Assembly (NCBI RefSeq): GCF_963877135.1
Contig: NZ_CAWNSW010000105.1
Coordinates: forward strand, 132,412-196,411
From: Stenomitos frigidus_A
GTDB taxonomy: Bacteria > Cyanobacteriota > Cyanobacteriia > Leptolyngbyales > Leptolyngbyaceae
Direction of reading: 5' to 3'
DNA: 64,000 nucleotides
The position numbers and the translations under genes are program-made. Below the pieces are notes generated by a model that saw nothing but the letters and a program-made list of their open reading frames with translations, did not search any database and was not told the origin of the DNA. Within the stretch, counting starts at the first letter, position 1. Each line of letters starts with the position of its first letter. Below are positions 52,812 to 61,156 of this stretch, in pieces.

Positions 52812-53561
52812 ATGGCGGAAATCACAGCAAAATTAGTCGGTGAACTGCGCCAGAAAACGGGCGCAGGGATGATGGACTGCAAAAAAGCGCTCACAGAAAC
52901 GGGCGGCGACCTGGAGCAAGCTGCCGATTGGCTCCGCAAAAAAGGCATTTCTTCTGCTGAGAAGAAAGCTGGTAAAGTAGCGGCTGAAGGCATTGTCGAT
53001 AGCTACATTCATACGGGGAGCCGTGTGGGTGTGTTGGTCGAAGTCAACTGCCAGACAGACTTTGTGGCGCGGAACGATGCCTTCAAAAAGCTAGTGCAGG
53101 ATATTGCCAAGCAAATTGTGGCATCACAGCAAGTTGAGTACGTGAAAATTGCCGACATTCCGGCAGAGATTGTTGATCGCGAAAAGGCGATCGAAATGGG
53201 TCGCGATGACCTGGGCGGCAAACCCGAAGCCATCAAAGAAAAGATTGTGCAGGGCCGGATTGAAAAGCGCTTGAAAGAGCTTTGCCTGCTGGATCAGCCC
53301 TACATCCGCGACCAAAACATCACCGTGGATGAGTTGGTGAAGCAAAACGTCGCTCAGCTGGGTGAAAATATCCAGGTGCGTCGCTTTGTCCGCTTTGTGC
53401 TGGGTGAAGGCATACAGAAAGAAGAATCCGATTTCGCAGCGGAAGTCGCCGCTCAACTGGGTACAGCCGCACCGAAAGCAGAGCCTGTCGCCGAAGCCAC
53501 ACCTGAAGCGGCACCGAAAGAAGACAAGCAAGACGGTAAAGGCAGCAAGAAGAAAAAGTAG
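52812..53561 (+). CDS. tsf: translation elongation factor Ts
   Basis: The 249-residue EF-Ts starts MAEITAKLVGELRQKTGAGM with the signature TGAGMMDCKKAL. The core (EVNCQTDFVARNDAFKKL) exchanges GDP on EF-Tu. The C-terminal tail is Ala/Pro/Glu/Lys-rich. It is transcribed with rpsB, 91 bp apart, with a terminator at 53593. Confidence 0.97.
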   Translation: MAEITAKLVGELRQKTGAGMMDCKKALTETGGDLEQAADWLRKKGISSAEKKAGKVAAEGIVDSYIHTGSRVGVLVEVNCQTDFVARNDAFKKLVQDIAKQIVASQQVEYVKIADIPAEIVDREKAIEMGRDDLGGKPEAIKEKIVQGRIEKRLKELCLLDQPYIRDQNITVDELVKQNVAQLGENIQVRRFVRFVLGEGIQKEESDFAAEVAAQLGTAAPKAEPVAEATPEAAPKEDKQDGKGSKKKK

Positions 53562-53592
53562 TCTTCGATCGCTCCAACCGAATCATGCTTAG

Positions 53593-53616
53593 AGGCAGTC
53601 CACTGGGCTGCCTTTG
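53593..53616 (+). terminator. rho-independent-like terminator after tsf
   Basis: A stem AGGCAG / CTGCCT with a CCACTGGG-type loop and a short T run (TTTG) lies 31 bp after the tsf stop. It is a weak terminator by the T run alone. Confidence 0.6.
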
Positions 53617-53708
53617 CCATTTGTAGCGTTTGTGAGCGCTTGATTCAGGTAGATTAAGGAAAGGGCTTTCATGTCTTGAATGCCGAAACGTCTTGGAAAG
53701 GGTTGGGA

Positions 53709-55250
53709 ATGATTACTGCGATCACTGTACTGGTAGCGCTGGGGTTTCTGGGTTGGGGCTTCTACCGTGCCAGACCCTTTGGCAAACTGGGCTTGGTTGC
53801 CTGGTTGCAATCCGTCGTGCTGATTGCGCCCTGGCTGCTGTTCTTTGGGCTTTCGATCGTCGGCATTTACCTGAACATTGTCAGCGTGCTATTTCTGTTT
53901 GTGCTGTCCACTGGGCTATATATCTATCTGGGTAGCCGTCTACGATCGCTGGCTCAAAGTGAAGTTCTTGCCCAACGAGCAACGGCGATCGCAGAGACTC
54001 AAGACACTCATAGCCTGGAAATTGGCAACGACACCGCCAATGCGTTGAATACAACTGACGCCGCTAAGACACAAGCTGAAAAGCTTGCTGAAGCACTGGC
54101 AGAACCTGACATTGTGCCCATTCCCGCAGACGACCTGAAGGCCATTCAAAGCATTTTTGGCATTGACACCTTTTTTGCCACCGAAACGATTCCCTACCAA
54201 GAAGGTGTGATCCTACGGGGAAATTTGCGCGGCGAGGCAGAAGCAACGATCGCCCGTCTCTCAGAACGATTACAGGAGAAAGTTGGCTTTAGTGAGACCA
54301 ATCCACAACAGCCTCGCTATCGGCTCTTTCTGGTGGAAGGACAGGACGGTAAGCCTGTGGTCATCGTTTTGCCTACGAGCAGAGACCCGCAGCCATCAAC
54401 GTTGTTTCAGAAGGGTGTTGCGGTAATGCTGCTCTTCGCGACGATCGCGGCCAGTTTGGAGAGTAGTGGGCTCATGCTCGGTTTCGACTTCTTCACATCC
54501 CCCAATCGCATTGCAGAGGTTTTGCCCCTGTCAGCAGGACTTCTCAGCGTCCTTGCCGTGCATGAACTGGGGCATTGGCTGGTGGCGCGTCGCTATCAGG
54601 TGCGTCTGAGCCTACCGTTTTTTATTCCGACCTGGCAGATCGGTTCGTTTGGTGCCATCACCCGCTTTGAGTCGGTCTTGCCCAATCGCAGTACGCTGTT
54701 TGATATTGCGATCGCAGGCCCAGCCGCAGGCGGGTTACTCTCGCTGGTGATGGTGGTTGCGGGGCTACTACTATCGCACAAGGGCAGTTTGTTCCAGGTG
54801 CCAACGGAGTTTTTCCAGGGTTCTATTTTAGTGGGTACGCTCACACGAGTTGTACTGCGCGAGTCGCTCCAGCAGCCGATCGTCGATGTCCATCCACTTG
54901 TCATTCTGGGCTGGCTAGGTCTGGTGATCACGGCGCTCAATCTACTGCCAGCGGGACAACTCGATGGTGGACGAATCGTTCAAGCCATTTACGGACGTAC
55001 CATTGCTGGACGCACCACGATCGCCTCCATCATTGTGCTGGGTTTCGCATCGATCGTGAATCCGCTGGCGCTGTACTGGGCGATCGTGGTGTTATTTCTC
55101 CAACGTGAGCTAGAACGTCCCAGCCAAAACGAACTCACAGAACCCGATGACACCAGAGCCGCGTTAGGGCTGCTGGCACTATTTTTGATGATCGTGACGT
55201 TGCTACCACTCACGCCTAGCCTTGCTGGTCGCCTGGGTATTGGTGGTTAG
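53709..55250 (+). CDS. site-2 protease family (M50) membrane metalloprotease
   Basis: The 513-residue protein has two N-terminal membrane helices (about 3-15 and 34-75), a soluble middle (about 90-235) and a C-terminal M50 core: HELGHW (zinc-binding motif, 285-289), a GPAAG loop and NLLPAGQLDGGRI with the third ligand aspartate. This matches the EGY1/Slr0643-like cyanobacterial and plastid S2P proteases. The ATG at 53709 is chosen; a TTG at 53676 would give 524 residues. Substrate unknown; such enzymes release membrane-bound regulators or act in thylakoid biogenesis. Confidence 0.9.
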   Translation: MITAITVLVALGFLGWGFYRARPFGKLGLVAWLQSVVLIAPWLLFFGLSIVGIYLNIVSVLFLFVLSTGLYIYLGSRLRSLAQSEVLAQRATAIAETQDTHSLEIGNDTANALNTTDAAKTQAEKLAEALAEPDIVPIPADDLKAIQSIFGIDTFFATETIPYQEGVILRGNLRGEAEATIARLSERLQEKVGFSETNPQQPRYRLFLVEGQDGKPVVIVLPTSRDPQPSTLFQKGVAVMLLFATIAASLESSGLMLGFDFFTSPNRIAEVLPLSAGLLSVLAVHELGHWLVARRYQVRLSLPFFIPTWQIGSFGAITRFESVLPNRSTLFDIAIAGPAAGGLLSLVMVVAGLLLSHKGSLFQVPTEFFQGSILVGTLTRVVLRESLQQPIVDVHPLVILGWLGLVITALNLLPAGQLDGGRIVQAIYGRTIAGRTTIASIIVLGFASIVNPLALYWAIVVLFLQRELERPSQNELTEPDDTRAALGLLALFLMIVTLLPLTPSLAGRLGIGG

Positions 55251-55299
55251 TGCGAAAAATAGACTGAAAGGTTCCTGGCTATCTAACTAAACCCCTGAG

Positions 55300-55573
55300 G
55301 TAAGCCACTGGTTCTACCAGTGCGACTCGCAAAGCGTTGAGCGTTCCAGCCGTAAAGTAACTCCCACGGTGGCTTGATGAGCCAGTTCCGTAGGAGGAAA
55401 GAACAATGTCGGCATTGTATCAAAGTCTGTCTCACTCGAAGTGGGACTGTAAGTATCACGTTGTGTTTGTACCCAAGTACCGTCGCAAGGTCATGTTTGG
55501 CGAGATTCGCCAGTTTTTGGGTCTAATTTTTCATGAATTGGCACGCCAGAAGGAATGTCGGAATGCTGATTAG
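55300..55573 (+). mobile_element. IS200/IS605-family remnant
   Basis: The 55-codon frame 55406-55573 matches the N-terminus of IS200-type Y1 transposases, and the upstream ~100 bp (TTCTACCAGTGCGACTCGCA, ACGGTGGCTTGATGAGCC) resembles IS left-end hairpins. The right end is not found. The left boundary is uncertain. Confidence 0.75.
55406..55573 (+). pseudogene. tnpA: TnpA (Y1 transposase), truncated
   Basis: The frame starts MSALYQSLSHSKWDCKYHVV then FVPKYRRKVMFGEIRQF and ends KECRNAD with a stop. IS200/IS605 TnpA proteins run to about 135 residues; the catalytic HUH and tyrosine regions, which lie further on, are missing. A GGAGGAAAG ribosome binding site precedes it. The element is dead. Confidence 0.85.
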
Positions 55574-55939
55574 GCTGCCGTTGCAAGTCAGGCTACTGAA
55601 GGTACAACTGTTGCGAAACTTAGACAAAGTTTTCCTAATACTTTAGGTGTGGTAAATCAATTGATCTGACTTATAGGGCGAACGCATACAAAAGTACATA
55701 TCTCAATAAGCGCCAATTCTGGCTACTTTATTGCAAATGGTCTCATCAAGCAGAGCTTATTGCGAACAAAATTGACGGCTTTAGCGTTGCGTAGGTATAG
55801 ATTGTGTTACCCCTAGCGTGTTAAGAAACGTGTGCGTTTGCCCTAATCTGACTTACAGTTTGGTTGCAATGCTGTTCGATGTGAGAACATTGTCTGATGT
55901 GCTACTTTAACTGAATAATATCCACAGAAATAGAAATAA
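55574..55939. other. intergenic region, ~366 bp, no gene seen
   Basis: No gene-like frame is found after the IS200 remnant. It is AT-rich and may hold the promoter for the MNT gene that follows. Confidence 0.4.
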
Positions 55940-56239
55940 ATGAGTGAAGGTATAAACAGCAATGACGTAGTCACAAAATTGCGCCATCTGAAGCCCGACC
56001 TCGAAAAACGCTATGGCGTCACTCGCCTTGGGGTCTTTGGTTCCATAGCGCGTAATGAAGCTGATCACAAAAGTGACATTGATATTGTGGTGGATATGGC
56101 ACCTGATCTTTTCAAGCGTGTGAGCCTCAAAGCCGAACTAGAATTGATTTTCGATAAGGAAGTTGATGTGGTGCGATATTGGCATGGCATGAACCATTAC
56201 TTGAAGACGAGGATCGATCGGGAAGCCGTTTATGTATGA
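55940..56239 (+). CDS. MNT-domain nucleotidyltransferase (antitoxin-like, HepT partner type)
   Basis: The 99-residue protein has the minimal nucleotidyltransferase motif GVFGSIARNEADHKSDIDIVVD. The catalytic aspartates in DIDIVVD are intact, and a further acid is expected in DKEVDVVRYW. MNT antitoxins of the MntA type inactivate the HEPN RNase toxin by adding AMP to it. The usual partner overlaps the end of this gene, as at 56232, but here it is only a 12-codon remnant. The gene lies right after a dead IS200 element. Confidence 0.82.
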   Translation: MSEGINSNDVVTKLRHLKPDLEKRYGVTRLGVFGSIARNEADHKSDIDIVVDMAPDLFKRVSLKAELELIFDKEVDVVRYWHGMNHYLKTRIDREAVYV

Positions 56240-56267
56240 TTGCTTCTTGGTCAACATCACGGATTGA
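56232..56267 (+). pseudogene. possible start of a HEPN/HepT toxin, truncated
   Basis: An ATG overlaps the stop of the MNT gene and reads MYDCFLVNITD and a stop. HepT genes typically start MYD and overlap the MNT gene like this, but the region is cut within 12 codons by the end of the substrate-binding-protein gene on the other strand. The short match makes the call tentative. Confidence 0.4.
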
Positions 56268-57612
56268 AAATTAAGTCAAGACGTTTTTGAGCGGCAGTGA
56301 GGGTTTCTAAGGGCGTACCTCGATCGAGAAGTGTGGCCTCGATCGCCCGTCCCAAATTTTCAGAAATACGGTTGTAGCCAGGAAAGATGGGGCGCGATCG
56401 TCCGTAGGGGGCTTGCGACAAAAACACATCCACAACCGATCGCTTTGCTTTATACGCTAGATATGTTTCACTTTGGCGTGATCGCAGATTGGTGGGGAGG
56501 TAGCCCGTGCCGATCGCCCACTGCGTCTGAAACCCTTCACTCATCACGTATTCTGCAAATACCTGTGCGGCTTGCTCTCGCTCAGGCGTCGTTTTAAGCA
56601 GAAACAGATTCTCGCCACCGATCGCGGTTGCCTGCGTCACTTGCCTGGGAATGGGCAGCACACCAAAATCCACACCTGTCTTCTCAAGCTGCCCCAACGT
56701 CCACGGGCCTGATAGCTGCATTGCCACTTTGCCTGCCAGAAAGCGATCCAACTCGTAGCCCCGCTCTGGTGCGGACAAAACCGCAGAACCATCGTTAATC
56801 AGATCACGCCAAAATTGCAGTGCCGCGATCGCCCCAGCATTCACTAACTGAATGTCTACGTTTTGTCGTTCGCCTTGTGCTGGCGGCAAACCTGTGTTCT
56901 CCCGACTCCCGACTTCCGACTCCCGACTCCCCTCCAAACCACCACCGCCACTCCACAAAAACGGCAACCACATAAACACTGTCCACTCTCCTTTACCGAG
57001 TGGCAGCAGCATGCCGTGCTGGTCAATCCGTCCATCGCTGTTCGTATCACGAGTCAGGGTTTGGGCAACCTGACGAAACTCTGACCAGGTTTGCGGCAAT
57101 TGAGTGATTCCTGCTGCCTTGAATAAACTTGGACGGTAAAAAATACCGACATTGTTCGTACCAAAGGGGATCGACCAAAGATGGTTTTCTAGCCTCATGC
57201 TGTCCAAGAGCGCTGGATCAAGCTGCTGCCGTAACGGTGAGCGATCGAGCCAGGGATCAAGAGGACGGAGAGCATTCAGTTCGATCAGTTGCCCCGTTAA
57301 CAGAGGGGAGTACCATAGCAGGTCGGGAGCCGCATTGCCCACGATCGCCGCTAGAATTTTGGGCAACTGCTGGTCACTCTGTCCGACATACAGCGACTCG
57401 ACCTGAATGGTCGGATGCTCACGGTTAAATTGGTCTACCAGCCCTTGCAGAACCGTGCGATTAGACGGTGGATTGACGCCTTGCCAGAGCATTAATCTCA
57501 TTACGCTAGGGCTCGTTACGTTAGGGGTGGCAACTGTAACCCGACAACCCGACAAGACCAGCAGACAGAGACAGAGTAAAAGGTTTGTCATGTAACGATG
57601 AAAATTGAGCAT
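56257..57612 (-). CDS. ABC sugar transporter substrate-binding lipoprotein, with heptamer repeat insertion
   Basis: The 451-residue protein has a lipoprotein signal (LLLCLCLLVLSGC, lipidated cysteine about 23) and the family-1 substrate-binding fold: APDLLWYSPLLTGQLIELNA, a long IPFGTNNVGIFYRPSLFKAA strand and a GPWTLGQL end region. It probably captures a sugar for an ABC importer not present here. At about residues 230-250 (GGLEGSRESEVGSRENTGLP) a stretch encoded by tandem CTCCCGA-like heptamers is inserted in frame. The relatives should lack it. Confidence 0.9.
   Translation of the reverse strand: MLNFHRYMTNLLLCLCLLVLSGCRVTVATPNVTSPSVMRLMLWQGVNPPSNRTVLQGLVDQFNREHPTIQVESLYVGQSDQQLPKILAAIVGNAAPDLLWYSPLLTGQLIELNALRPLDPWLDRSPLRQQLDPALLDSMRLENHLWSIPFGTNNVGIFYRPSLFKAAGITQLPQTWSEFRQVAQTLTRDTNSDGRIDQHGMLLPLGKGEWTVFMWLPFLWSGGGGLEGSRESEVGSRENTGLPPAQGERQNVDIQLVNAGAIAALQFWRDLINDGSAVLSAPERGYELDRFLAGKVAMQLSGPWTLGQLEKTGVDFGVLPIPRQVTQATAIGGENLFLLKTTPEREQAAQVFAEYVMSEGFQTQWAIGTGYLPTNLRSRQSETYLAYKAKRSVVDVFLSQAPYGRSRPIFPGYNRISENLGRAIEATLLDRGTPLETLTAAQKRLDLIFNP
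56898..56938 (-). repeat. heptanucleotide repeat inside the substrate-binding-protein gene
   Basis: On the + strand tandem CCCGACT-type units (CTCCCGACTCCCGACTTCCG and on) occupy the coding strand's reverse complement. Together with arrays at 38178 and 50301 it is one of three heptamer-derived insertions in genes. Confidence 0.85.
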
Positions 57613-57645
57613 GATTGGCGTGTTGCCTCTTTGCTGAAAATGAAC

Positions 57646-58530
57646 TTACTTTCTGTATCTCTGTCGTCGGTGCATTGCTTCCCCTGTTGTGACATTCAGT
57701 TGGGCACCAATGAGCATCATCAGCGAGCTGAGATAGAGCCATAGCAACAGCACGATCACTGCTCCGATCGCGCCATACGCTCGGTTGTAGCTACCAAAAT
57801 GGGAGACGTAGAAGCGAAACAGACCCGATAAAAGCGCCCAAAAGATTGCTGCCATGATGGCACCCGGAAGAATCGGCGTTCCAGGTGTCCAACGACTTGG
57901 TCCATAGCGGTAGATAAAGCCGCAAGCAAGGGCGATAATGCTCAGTGCTACAGGCCATGTCAACAAGCGCCAGAGTGATATGACTCCTGGCTGCAAAACG
58001 CCACTACCCTTCGCGACCACTTGCACAATAAAATCGCTGATAAAGACCAGCACTGAGGCGAAGATCAGTAGTTGAATCGTGCCGATCGTCAGTCCTAGAG
58101 AAACTAGCTTTGCTTTCCAGAAGGGTCGCCTGTAACTCAGTGGTACTTGATAAATTTGATCGAGCGCGAGCATCGCAGCACTGAGAACCCCAGAAGCCGC
58201 CCACAGCGATACGATAAAGCTAATGGAAAACAACCCTCGATTGGGTTGCGCGCCGATTTCGCCTATAAAATTTTGGATCAGTGTGAGTGCTTCTTGCGGT
58301 GCAACCTGACTAATCTGACTGGCAAGGTCTTGAAACGTATTTTGAGAAACGCCCACTAAACCGATCGCGGTGAGCAGCGCCAAAATAGCTGGAAACATTG
58401 CCAGCATCGCGTTATATGCCATTTCTGAAGCGAGCCCAGGCAACCTCTGTTGCCCAGTGCGCTCGAAAATGTCGCGCAGCGTTGTCGGTGTGAGATACCG
58501 AAAGAAGCGAAAGAAGCGGATCCTGAACAT
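57646..58530 (-). CDS. YihY/BrkB family inner membrane protein
   Basis: A 294-residue protein with six membrane segments: FPAILALLTAIGLVG, SISFIVSLWAASGVLSAAML, LLIFASVLVFISDFIVQVVA and others. The family has been called RNase BN wrongly; true function is unknown. The start MFRIRFFRFFRYL (58530) is preferred over 58557. Divergent from the SH3 protein gene. Confidence 0.88.
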   Translation of the reverse strand: MFRIRFFRFFRYLTPTTLRDIFERTGQQRLPGLASEMAYNAMLAMFPAILALLTAIGLVGVSQNTFQDLASQISQVAPQEALTLIQNFIGEIGAQPNRGLFSISFIVSLWAASGVLSAAMLALDQIYQVPLSYRRPFWKAKLVSLGLTIGTIQLLIFASVLVFISDFIVQVVAKGSGVLQPGVISLWRLLTWPVALSIIALACGFIYRYGPSRWTPGTPILPGAIMAAIFWALLSGLFRFYVSHFGSYNRAYGAIGAVIVLLLWLYLSSLMMLIGAQLNVTTGEAMHRRQRYRK

Positions 58531-58713
58531 AGCTGAAAGTTGATAGCTGTCAGCCATCAGCGCGTTTGGTTCATCAAGTTTGTTCCATTATCCCAAACGT
58601 TACACTCTCATGCTTTTTAGCGATGAATCTAGCCTTTGAGTGTAAGATTCAGTGCAGGAATTTTGCTGTGAACGTTTAAACAGAGTGACTTGAACTAAAA
58701 GAGGAGTTTTCCG

Positions 58714-59361
58714 ATGAAAAAAGCAATGAAAAAATTTAAGTATTTGCAGCTGTCTGCTGGCGTTGCCGCCGTAGCGATCGCGACTGTAGGGCTCGGCATC
58801 CCTGTCTTTGCGCAACCGTCACCGAGTCCAACCAGCAGTCCGGCTCCAACCAGCAGTCCGGCTCCAACCAGCAGCCCGGTTCCAACCAGCAGCCCGGTTC
58901 CAAGCTCGCTCGTTGGTCAGTGCCGTGCTGTGAACAAAAAGGTTTCGGTCTATAAACAGGCATCTGCTACGGCTGCAGTAGTGAGTACCCTCAATGCTCA
59001 AACGAAAATAACGCTTGCTGACAACGGCAGTGGCGGTTTTATTGGCATCAGTAGCCCCGTGAGTGGTTACGTGCAGACGGCTAACTTGAAACCGTGCAGT
59101 GGCCCTACGCCGCCCCCTACAGGCAATACCTGTCGTCGTGTCGTGCAACCGCTGGGTCTAGCCATCCGTAAAGAAGCGTCGCCAGATTCAGTTGTTGTTG
59201 GGGGGGTGGGCAATCTAGAGCGGGTTGAACTGACGACCACTCCAGCCACGTCTAAGAAGGGCGCCGATGGTCGCAATTGGGTCCAGATTGCTAAACCAGT
59301 GGCTGGTTGGGTGTCCAATGGCTTCCCAGGTGGTAGCAGCAATCTCACTCTCTGCCCCTAG
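58714..59361 (+). CDS. secreted SH3-like protein with Pro/Ser repeats
   Basis: The 215-residue protein has a signal peptide (KKFKYLQLSAGVAAVAIATV, cleavage near VFAQ), a low-complexity linker of tandem APTSSP/VPTSSP units (about 35-65), and two SH3-like repeats each with paired cysteines (QCRAVNKKVSVYKQ and TCRRVVQPLGLAIRKEAS). SH3 domains of this kind bind cell-wall peptides. The GAGGAG ribosome binding site is clear. The linker DNA is a CCAACCAGCAGTCCGGCT tandem repeat. Confidence 0.88.
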   Translation: MKKAMKKFKYLQLSAGVAAVAIATVGLGIPVFAQPSPSPTSSPAPTSSPAPTSSPVPTSSPVPSSLVGQCRAVNKKVSVYKQASATAAVVSTLNAQTKITLADNGSGGFIGISSPVSGYVQTANLKPCSGPTPPPTGNTCRRVVQPLGLAIRKEASPDSVVVGGVGNLERVELTTTPATSKKGADGRNWVQIAKPVAGWVSNGFPGGSSNLTLCP

Positions 59362-59621
59362 AGCATTGAGGTGGAAATCGGGTTTCTTCACAGCGTTTGT
59401 CGCGATCGCCTGTAAGTTACCCGATTTCTTTCCTTTCTCTACGGTTTCTCTGCATGAAGTCGTTCGCTTGAGAACAGTGCAGAGCGAGCTGTCAACAGAC
59501 GAGGGCACACATTTTTTATCAGTCGCTAAAAGATTAACGGGATAAAATTCGGAAATGCGATCGCAGACGATCGACTCATACAGGATCTATTGACTGCCGA
59601 CAAGGCAAGAGAGACGCGGTG

Positions 59622-60380
59622 ATGGATAACTCGAAAGCAATTAAGTGTGCCATCCTTTCCCAAGAAATCTACCAGGACTTTGCACAGCTCAAGTTTGCTG
59701 ATTTTCCTGGCATTACCCCAGGGTGGATCAACCAGGCAACGACAGATACGCAAGGTGCCATTCTGTTGGATGCAACCGGGTCTTCTCTCTATATCGTTTT
59801 TCGCGGTAGTGAGCAGCGTCTAGACTGGCATACCAATTTTGAATTTTCTCAAAAAGAGGCGAATTTTAAGCAAGCTGTGATTCAAGAGCAGATTGTGCAA
59901 GACCGAGCGCAGGTGTATCCCTATGCGGCGGAAAGCAGTTCTGGTGCGAAAATGCATCAGGGTTTTGTGGATGCCTACTTTTCTGTGCGCGATCAAATTC
60001 ATACGTACTTGAAGAGTCACTCAGTCAGCAGTGTGACTGTTACAGGTCACAGTCTGGGTGGGGCACTGGCAACGCTCTGTGCTGTCGATGTGCAGTACAA
60101 CTTTTCGCCAGTTGATGTCGAGCTCTACACATTTGGTTCGCCAAGGGTCGGCAACAGCGGTTTCCGCGATTCCTTTAACCAGCGTGTGCCCAAAAGCTAC
60201 CGTTTTGTCTATGGTATGGATATTGTGCCAGCCTTACCCAGACCGTGGCAGGGCTATAGCCATGTGGATGCCGAATACAGATTGGGGCCTCGCTTGAGCC
60301 TTAACTTTGTGACCCAACGCTTTAAGGATCACGCTATCTCCAATTACCTCAATGCATTGAAGGAACAGGCCGCTCGATAG
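59622..60380 (+). CDS. class 3-type lipase family protein
   Basis: The 252-residue alpha/beta hydrolase has the lipase nucleophile elbow GHSLGGA (S144), an acid D200 (YGMDIVPALP) and a base H237 (FKDHAISNY). YIVFRGSE at the second strand provides the oxyanion loop. It probably hydrolyses glycerolipids, possibly membrane lipids. No signal peptide is evident. A GTG one codon upstream is also possible. Confidence 0.88.
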   Translation: MDNSKAIKCAILSQEIYQDFAQLKFADFPGITPGWINQATTDTQGAILLDATGSSLYIVFRGSEQRLDWHTNFEFSQKEANFKQAVIQEQIVQDRAQVYPYAAESSSGAKMHQGFVDAYFSVRDQIHTYLKSHSVSSVTVTGHSLGGALATLCAVDVQYNFSPVDVELYTFGSPRVGNSGFRDSFNQRVPKSYRFVYGMDIVPALPRPWQGYSHVDAEYRLGPRLSLNFVTQRFKDHAISNYLNALKEQAAR

Positions 60381-60481
60381 CCTCTAAGGAATAGCCGTTT
60401 TTATTTGGATTAACCACACCCTACACCCAAGGCCTGTGGCTTACTGATCTGAAAACTGCTGTAAATAATATCGGCTTTTAC

Positions 60482-60620
60482 TAGGATGGGTAAAGCCTAG
60501 TCTTCGAGCAGCAAGCTACGGCATGGCTTCTCTAAAGGCGTTAACCGTAACCCATCGCATTCAGGGGTTGATGGGTTATCTTCGTTTTTCTGGTATGCCG
60601 AAACGGCTTTACCCATCCTA
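60482..60620. repeat. MITE-like element, 139 bp with 16-bp terminal inverted repeats
   Basis: The ends TAGGATGGGTAAAGCC (60482-60497) and GGCTTTACCCATCCTA (60605-60620) are perfect complements. The interior is not coding. It lies after the lipase gene and is probably a non-autonomous element. Confidence 0.85.
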
Positions 60621-60718
60621 CACAATCATTCGGTTTTATTAAATCCACGAGCCTCAGGTGTCGCCGCCGCTATCGCCGTTGACGATGAAAACCGGAGCAA
60701 TGACGTTCGATCAATGAA

Positions 60719-61066
60719 TCAGTAGAGCGGGAAGCGAGGGCTGGCTAAACCTGTCTCTGCATCAATGGGTTTTTCAGAGAGATGAAAGGTTGGTGCCTCT
60801 GCGTCGCTCCCAATGCTATCAAACTCAATTACCCAGGTAGCCACATTAGCCGATGAGACACGCGCGATCGAAGGGTGCGTCATGCCAGTAACATAGCCGA
60901 TATAATTACCCATCAAGAAATAGACAACAACCATTGCTGCTGCGGAGAACGCCACCAGGGTACCCGCCAGCATCAGTGAAAATTCATTGCGATCGACTGC
61001 CTGCTGCATCAAATGAAGCGCCCAAGCAACCAAAGCAATAACAATAATCAGAATAAGTATCAGCAT
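60719..61066 (-). CDS. small membrane protein, unknown
   Basis: A 115-residue protein with two membrane helices (LILILIIVIALVAWALHLMQ and LAGTLVAFSAAAMVVVYFLM) and a soluble C-terminus of about 50 residues (VATWVIEFDSIGSDAEAPTF). Family unknown. Overlaps nothing and is followed downstream by repeats; hisF lies just upstream on the same strand in a separate position. Confidence 0.6.
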   Translation of the reverse strand: MLILILIIVIALVAWALHLMQQAVDRNEFSLMLAGTLVAFSAAAMVVVYFLMGNYIGYVTGMTHPSIARVSSANVATWVIEFDSIGSDAEAPTFHLSEKPIDAETGLASPRFPLY

Positions 61067-61156
61067 ACTTAAAGTATTGTAACAGATACTCAGATTTCGT
61101 CATCCCTTTCTGGCATGAAAAGAAAATCACAGCCTTGCTATGGGTGTTGGGGTTGG

